From positions 1-8,358 of the forward strand of contig CAILKC010000223.1 of NCBI GenBank assembly GCA_903834675.1: 8,358 bases of DNA. The letters run 5' to 3'. The notes below the pieces were generated by a model that was given only the letters and a program-made list of their open reading frames with translations, was not told where the DNA came from and did not search any database. A program made the translations under genes and the position numbers. Positions 4,744-8,358 of the stretch are shown one piece after another (position 1 is the stretch's first letter; every line of letters begins with the position of its first letter). Origin of the DNA: an uncultured Victivallales bacterium (GTDB lineage Bacteria; Verrucomicrobiota; Lentisphaeria; Oligosphaerales; JAFGRS01).

Positions 4744-7700
4744 CTGACCGACGGCGGGTGCGGTCGGGTCCAGGACCGCCAGGAAGGAACCGCTGGGGTC
4801 GACCGCCACGGGCGTCCGCGGCGAGGGGGTCAGGGTGCTGGCCGGGATCGGCGCGCTGAGCGGACCGGCGTCTTCGCGGCAGGTGGCCGTACCGGTAAAG
4901 GTTTGGTTGCCGACGCTGCCGGTGGGGACGTTCACCCGGTAGGTCAGGGTCAACGGCCACTGCTCGGGCATGGTGATCCAGGCGAAGTCAACGCTGCCGG
5001 AGTCGTCATCGGCGCGCACCAGGGTAGGCGGCTCGCTGCCGGTGGCCTTGTTGGTGACCAGGCCGGCGAAGGTCCAGCCGGGCGGCAGCTCTTCGGTTAG
5101 GCTCAGGGCGGTCAGGGCCGTGGGGTTGGTGTGGGACAGCGTGACCGACACGTCCAGCGTGGAGGTATCGTCATAGAGCGCGCTGTCGAAGCGGCGCGCC
5201 GCGGCGAGGGTGCCCTGGCTGGCGGAGGAGGACTTGCGTAGCGCCAGGCCGGGGGCGTAGCCGTCCTCGGTGCCTTCCTGGCAGTGGTAGCCGCCGCTGT
5301 TGTAGAATTGGATCAGGCGGGTGAGTTCGGGGGAGAGTTGGATGATCCAGTCGCCGTTCTGGTCGGCCTGGTGTGGCGTGCAGGTACGGGTTCCGGTGCC
5401 GGTGGCGTAGCCGTCCTCGGAGGGGGTTCCAACCGGGGCACAGTGGTAGGCACGGACGTTGTAGAACTGGATCATGCGGGTGAGTTCCTGGGTCAGGTCA
5501 ATGCGCCAGTTGCCATTCTGGTCGGCCTGGTGCGGCACGCAGCAGTCGCCGATATCGAGGCAGGTCTCGCCCATGGTGTCGAAGAGGACGAGGCCGCCAT
5601 CCAGCCGGTAGTCGTTGTTGCCGGCAAAGCAGTAGGTGTTGCGGGTCGCGCCTGCCGGGATATGGACCTTGTAGGTCAAAGTGCGGGGAAACGTCGGTAC
5701 GCCGATCCAGTAGAACTCGATGGTCCCGGCGTTGTCGCTTGCCGACGGGTCGTCGCCGTCGGGGCTTCCAATCAACTCCACGAACTCCCATCCGGCCGGC
5801 AAGGTTTCGCGGATGGCGACGGACGTGACTGTGCCCACGTAAGCCAGGTCGATCAGGATGGAGACCTCGACCGTATCGCCGGGCGAATAGCACCCCGCCG
5901 GGAACTGGCGGAAGGTGAGTTGGTTGGAGACGTTGAGGGTGACGTGGACCGTCTTGACACTGCTGCCGGAGGTGACGGTGATGTCCCCCGAGTGGAGGCC
6001 CGTGTCCAACCCTGCCGCTGCGGCCGTGAAGGAGACCGTGATCTCATCCCATTCGCCCGAGCTGGTTCCCGAGGTCGGGCTGACGTTGAGCCAGTCGATG
6101 CCTTCGGTGATGGTGTAGGAGATCGTGCCATCGAGGGCATTGCGCACGCTGAAGGTCGTGCTGGCGGGGATGGTTCCGCGGCGGCAGGCGACCGCCAGGC
6201 TGGACGGCATGACCTGGACCTCGACGGGAGCGACGACCGGGACAAACATCGCGGTCACCGCGAGGTCCGAGTCGACACTGGTATCCTGGCGTGGGTTGGC
6301 CGTGCTGGAGTCGCTCCATTGCTCAAAACGGTATCCCGTATTGGGTCTGGCCTCAACCGGTGTGGTGCGGTCGCCATAGAGAACGGTCTGTCTGGCGGTG
6401 CCAATAAGGGTACCATAGGAGCCGGCGGCATAGTTGAAGGTGTAGCTGTTGCGGGCGAATACGGCCTTCAGATCCAGATTCGCCGTGACCGGGTTGATGG
6501 TCAACGTGGCAGCGCCGGGGTACAGTGTGCCGAGACTGGTCCATTGCACGAAGTGGTAGCCGGTCGCGGCGTTGGCGGTAACGGCGGTGGTGCTGTTGCC
6601 GTGGGCGACGTTTTGGGACGTCACTCCGGCGATCGAGCCACCCGCCGTCGGCTCGGCCGCGAAGGTTACCGTGTAGATGTAGGGCAAGAACTCGGCCCTC
6701 AGAGTCATGGCCTCCGTCACATTGTTGACGGTCAGGGTGGCCGTGCCGGGGTAAAACGCGCCGCCGCGGGTCCAGCGGTCGAAGTGGTAGCCGGTCAAGG
6801 CGTTGGCGATAACGGCCGTGGTGCTGCCGTTGCGTACGATGAATTGAGGCGTCGTCCCGGTGATCGCGCCGCCCGCGCTGGCCTCGAAGTCTACCCTGTA
6901 GGAGTCGAGCGCGAATTCGGCCCTCAACGTCAGGCTGGCGTTGACCGGGTTGACGGTCAGCGTGGCCGTGCCGGGGTAAGAAGCGCCGCCGCTGGTCCAG
7001 CCTACGAAGTGGTAGCCGGTCGCGGGGCTGGCGGTAACGGCCGCGGCGCTGCCGCCGTGGACGACGGTCTGGGACGCCGCTGGGCTGACCGAGCCGCCCA
7101 GACCGGCCTGGAACGTGAGCGTGTGAAAATCGATCGGCTGCCCGTTGACCTGCCCCGAGTCGAGCACTTGGTAGACCGCGTCATCGGGATCCAGTTTCTG
7201 GTTCTGCCGGATCAGCCCCACGCCCCTGGCCAGCCAGAAGCGGCTGTCGATGAAGTCGAAGGTGTGCTCGTAGTCTCTGTCGCCAACGAAAGGAATCGAG
7301 ATCGTCTTCTTTACCGTCGCCGTCACGTTCACCTTCAGCCTGATCACATCCTTAAATACGCCCAGCGGGGTTGCGAAGGTGTCAAAGTGAGCCTCCAGCG
7401 TCGACGTGGCGGTGAGCGTTCCGCTTTGGCTTCCGCCGAGGGGCCAAGGGAGGTCGAGGGTCACAGATGCCGTAGCGGTGGAGGTCTTGCTCCAGGGGGC
7501 GGGCGTGAGGGCCATGTTAGCGTCCCCCAAGTACAGAGGCCTGCTGAAGACGACGGTCTGGGTCGGGACCCCGGAGGCGGCAGTGCCCTTATAGAAGCCG
7601 TAGAGGCCGAGCTTGGGGAGGCTCGTGGCCGTGTCGTAGTAGTTCCAGAAATCCTCGTCAAGATTGCGGAAATCGTGCGTGTCGTCGCAGGTTGTCTTGA

Positions 7701-7920
7701 GCTTCCACACTGAGAAAGAACCCACCGTTTGCGGGCCCGTCCCCAGCACGGTCCAGACGAAGGCGTCGGTGTCCGCGCTGGGGGTTCCGTCCACCAGGTG
7801 CCAGCGGTTGCCCGCGGCCAGGGGGAAATAGTCGGCGATGTTGTACGCCTGGAGAGCGGCGGCGCCCCCGATGGCAAGCATGGCAGTCCAGACTCGGCCC
7901 AGCCGTCGTGCAGTGATCAT
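4105..7920 (-). CDS. Large exported multidomain protein with InlB B-repeats, BACON-like and dockerin-like modules
   Basis: A 1271-residue protein. Residues 1-25 form a Sec-type signal peptide (MITARR, hydrophobic WTAMLAIGGAAA, likely cut after ALQA). Residues 26-265 are a unique domain opening YFPLAAGNRWHLVDG. Four InlB-type B-repeats span about 266-560 (TGYHFxxW, YPGTATLTV). A BACON-like Ig-fold lies at about 567-665 (WLNVSPTSGTSSGE, HSGDITV). A TLPAGW module covers 667-790, two cysteine-flanked dockerin-like repeats 794-891, a second TLPPGW module about 915-1030, and a beta-rich C-terminal region 1060-1271. The start at 7920 is set by the signal peptide and a GAGGAG site 7 bases upstream; an upstream ATG at 8052 would add 44 residues before the signal. 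There is no PEP-CTERM, LPXTG or obvious type IX tail, so anchoring is unknown. The modules imply a surface or secreted protein that binds glycans or other proteins. No catalytic domain is recognised. Confidence 0.93.
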   Translation of the reverse strand: MITARRLGRVWTAMLAIGGAAALQAYNIADYFPLAAGNRWHLVDGTPSADTDAFVWTVLGTGPQTVGSFSVWKLKTTCDDTHDFRNLDEDFWNYYDTATSLPKLGLYGFYKGTAASGVPTQTVVFSRPLYLGDANMALTPAPWSKTSTATASVTLDLPWPLGGSQSGTLTATSTLEAHFDTFATPLGVFKDVIRLKVNVTATVKKTISIPFVGDRDYEHTFDFIDSRFWLARGVGLIRQNQKLDPDDAVYQVLDSGQVNGQPIDFHTLTFQAGLGGSVSPAASQTVVHGGSAAAVTASPATGYHFVGWTSGGASYPGTATLTVNPVNASLTLRAEFALDSYRVDFEASAGGAITGTTPQFIVRNGSTTAVIANALTGYHFDRWTRGGAFYPGTATLTVNNVTEAMTLRAEFLPYIYTVTFAAEPTAGGSIAGVTSQNVAHGNSTTAVTANAATGYHFVQWTSLGTLYPGAATLTINPVTANLDLKAVFARNSYTFNYAAGSYGTLIGTARQTVLYGDRTTPVEARPNTGYRFEQWSDSSTANPRQDTSVDSDLAVTAMFVPVVAPVEVQVMPSSLAVACRRGTIPASTTFSVRNALDGTISYTITEGIDWLNVSPTSGTSSGEWDEITVSFTAAAAGLDTGLHSGDITVTSGSSVKTVHVTLNVSNQLTFRQFPAGCYSPGDTVEVSILIDLAYVGTVTSVAIRETLPAGWEFVELIGSPDGDDPSASDNAGTIEFYWIGVPTFPRTLTYKVHIPAGATRNTYCFAGNNDYRLDGGLVLFDTMGETCLDIGDCCVPHQADQNGNWRIDLTQELTRMIQFYNVRAYHCAPVGTPSEDGYATGTGTRTCTPHQADQNGDWIIQLSPELTRLIQFYNSGGYHCQEGTEDGYAPGLALRKSSSASQGTLAAARRFDSALYDDTSTLDVSVTLSHTNPTALTALSLTEELPPGWTFAGLVTNKATGSEPPTLVRADDDSGSVDFAWITMPEQWPLTLTYRVNVPTGSVGNQTFTGTATCREDAGPLSAPIPASTLTPSPRTPVAVDPSGSFLAVLDPTAPAVGQGLWDLTGTYSITVADNPLTLNLTHDNKGRLSGFATLTVDVGKQIVPVTLPLRGSARGRGENLLVNLTMRGSDPGTAVTAALSFNLALNATTRQLVGPVTGHLEVNAATRLVSDIATLDIPKPMNGAWTLRFDLTSAGTSVTGSATLTLSNDVQCLYTLRGERCGLTVVASLAGVTDPTAKSIRTSITPLTGGGARLHTLSGRSYGQSLLLRR
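4831..5178 (-). other. TLPPGW module 2 (residues 915-1030)
   Basis: It aligns with module 1 over TxxELPPGWTFAGL, DFAWITMPEQWPLTLTYRVNVPTG and a following GTATC-R-E-D strand. The two copies are separated by the dockerin-like repeats, so this segment looks like an ancestral module-plus-repeat duplication. Confidence 0.55.
5248..5541 (-). repeat. Two cysteine-flanked dockerin-like repeats (residues 794-891)
   Basis: Units starting at C794 and C847 are 53 residues apart and share C-x-P-H-Q-A-D-Q-N-G-[ND]-W-x-I-x-L, then E-L-T-R-x-I-Q-F-Y-N, then Y-H-C and an E-D-G-Y-A tail. The two cysteines of each unit are exactly 33 residues apart (C794/C827, C847/C880). The D-Q-N-G-D-W-x-I string resembles the calcium loop of dockerin and EF-hand repeats, followed by a short helix. 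The DNA of the two copies is also clearly related. Function is unknown; calcium-dependent protein docking or stabilisation is an inference. Confidence 0.65.
5551..5922 (-). other. TLPAGW module 1 (residues 667-790)
   Basis: Contains the sequence RETLPAGWEFVEL, an acidic linker, IEFYWIGVPTFPRTLTYKVHIPAG and a terminal asparagine/aspartate-rich strand. This pattern (L-P-x-G-W, then W-I, then L-T-Y-x-V) is typical of DUF11-like or cohesin-like extracellular beta-sandwich domains. It is the clear paralogue of the module at about residues 915-1030. Confidence 0.55.
5926..6222 (-). other. BACON-like Ig domain (residues 567-665)
   Basis: The order is F-x-V-R-N, I-x-Y-T-I, D-W-L-N-V-S-P-T-S-G-T-S-S-G-E, I-T-V-S-F, L-H-S-G-D-I-T-V and V-H-V-T-L-N-V. 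It matches the BACON-type fold known from carbohydrate-active and adhesive proteins. In other proteins the domain is thought to assist glycan or mucin binding; a binding role here is inferred. Confidence 0.75.
6241..7125 (-). repeat. Four tandem InlB-type B-repeats (residues about 266-560)
   Basis: Repeats lie at residues 266-339, 340-415, 416-490 and 491-560. Copies 1-3 share G-G-S/A-I/V, an H-G/N-G-x-S/T segment, A-x-T-G-Y-H-F-x-x-W-T, L/F/S-Y-P-G-x-A-T-L-T-V/I-N and L-x-A-x-F. Copy 4 is diverged: Y-G-D-R-T-T-P-V-E-A-R-P-N-T-G-Y-R-F-E-Q-W-S-D, with no YPGTATLTV. Such repeats are extended beta-grasp stalk units in surface proteins. Confidence 0.85.
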
Positions 7921-7927
7921 GGCGCGA

Positions 7928-7933
7928 CTCCTC
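7928..7933 (-). promoter_or_regulatory. Shine-Dalgarno site fixing the start of the large exported protein
   Basis: GAGGAG on the minus strand lies 7 bases before the ATG at 7920. Together with the signal peptide that begins at this codon, it rules against the longer reading frame from 8052. Confidence 0.8.
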
Positions 7934-8094
7934 GATCCGTTGTGGTTTCCCTGCACACCTAATGGACATGATGCGTATTCAGCCACCGAATAGGTTCTAC
8001 CATACCGCAAGTATGTCTTTTCGTCCACACTGATCATGGGGTGTGAGTGCAAGTCAGGTCCGAAGGTGGTGACGACTCAGGGCCTGGGGTTCTG

Positions 8095-8150
8095 GAAACG
8101 GCGAGACGGCGAGACGGGGAAACGGCGACTGGAGGAGACGGAGAGGGAGA
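8095..8150 (+). repeat. Degenerate 8-bp tandem repeat (GAGACGGC), purine-rich
   Basis: Seven 8-base units in register from 8095 read GAAACGGC, GAGACGGC, GAGACGGG, GAAACGGC, GACTGGAG, GAGACGGA and GAGGGAGA. The plus strand is almost free of T here. It lies about 175 bp upstream of the exported-protein start and is not translated in any likely frame. Confidence 0.7.
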
Positions 8151-8262
8151 CGGCGGAGAGAAGAACAGGGTTCAGCGGGGCCCCCGGCTGGGGCCTGACC
8201 TACCGGAATGAGACTTGCCGTCGCGGTTCCCATTCCGATCCGGCCGGGACGCGGCGGATCGC

Positions 8263-8310
8263 CTGGAGGGCGGCCCTGCGTGGCCGCCGCGGCGCCGACG
8301 CAGCGGCGCC
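8263..8310 (+). repeat. Dispersed intergenic repeat B, copy 2, with adjacent hairpin
   Basis: 8263-8295 matches 3856-3888 and forms GGCGGCC (8269-8275) paired with GGCCGCC (8282-8288). A second stem follows: GGCGCCG (8291-8297) with CGGCGCC (8304-8310), six-base loop. Confidence 0.7.
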
Positions 8311-8335
8311 GTCAGGCATGGCACAGGCGCCAAGC

Positions 8336-8358
8336 CAAAGCGGTGTCGCGGTCGCCGC
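8336..8358 (+). repeat. Dispersed intergenic repeat C, copy 2, cut by the window end
   Basis: CAAAGCGGTGTC at 8336-8347 matches CAAAGCTGTGTC at 573-584 with one change. It continues GCGG-TCGCCGC to the window edge, so a full hairpin cannot be judged. Confidence 0.4.

Larger units (their letters stand above)
7934..8358. other. Upstream region of the exported-protein gene, no gene recognised
   Basis: About 425 bp with no credible coding sequence. The first 130 bases are less GC-rich than the rest and probably hold the promoter and leader of the exported protein, but no clear -35/-10 pair was found. Next come the 8-bp tandem repeat (8095-8150), about 75 bases of unremarkable GC-rich sequence, and palindromic repeats from 8263 to the window end. 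Confidence 0.6.

Noticed and set aside
5284..7713. An 809-residue open frame on the + strand opposite the exported-protein gene
   Set aside because: It is a mirror of the real gene in GC-rich DNA. The minus strand has a signal peptide, a ribosome site and recognisable domains, while this translation is G/V/R/D-rich with no family features.
7921..8052. N-terminal extension of the exported protein from an ATG at 8052
   Set aside because: It would place 44 residues before a good signal peptide, and the GAGGAG site points to the ATG at 7920.

Overview
The window is about 8.4 kb of GC-rich bacterial DNA with two housekeeping-type regions and one very large secreted protein. No rRNA, tRNA, CRISPR array or transposase was seen. 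The lineage cannot be fixed from the sequence. The large secreted protein (InlB-type and BACON-like modules plus a repeat rich in the string IQFYN), the SurA/PpiD-like gene end and the GC-rich palindromic repeats between genes suggest a free-living environmental bacterium of the PVC group (Verrucomicrobiota/Kiritimatiellota/Lentisphaerota) or a Hydrogenedentes-like lineage. That placement rests on remembered resemblance, not on a search.

Layout. (1) Positions 1-456, +: the C-terminal end of a probable periplasmic peptidyl-prolyl isomerase/chaperone whose N-terminus lies off the window. (2) 457-727: a convergent intergenic region packed with inverted and dispersed repeats. (3) 728-1987, -: purD, complete, the second step of de novo purine synthesis. 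(4) 1988-2239: a divergent promoter region. It carries a near-perfect 13-nt inverted repeat whose arms overlap candidate -10 boxes for both directions, and a 9-bp tandem repeat running directly into the next start codon. (5) 2240-3007 and 3011-3853, +: two adjacent HAD-superfamily hydrolases separated by 3 nt, almost certainly co-transcribed; the first resembles cyanobacterial-type HAD proteins, the second is a Cof-type sugar-phosphatase-like enzyme. (6) 3854-4104: a second convergent intergenic region with four hairpins and copies of repeats found elsewhere in the window. (7) 4105-7920, -: a 1271-residue exported multidomain protein. Its order is signal peptide, unique N-terminal domain, four InlB-type B-repeats, BACON-like domain, TLPAGW module, two cysteine-flanked dockerin-like repeats, a second TLPPGW module, and an apparently duplicated beta-rich C-terminus. 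(8) 7921-8358: its upstream region, with a strong Shine-Dalgarno sequence, an 8-bp purine-rich tandem repeat and more intergenic palindromes.

The genes do not form one pathway. purD and the HAD pair are divergently transcribed and may share control through the inverted repeat. The surface protein is a separate unit. The least explained items are the C-x-P-H-Q-A-D-Q-N-G repeat module in the secreted protein, the divergent-promoter inverted repeat, and the family of dispersed palindromic elements confined to the intergenic regions.
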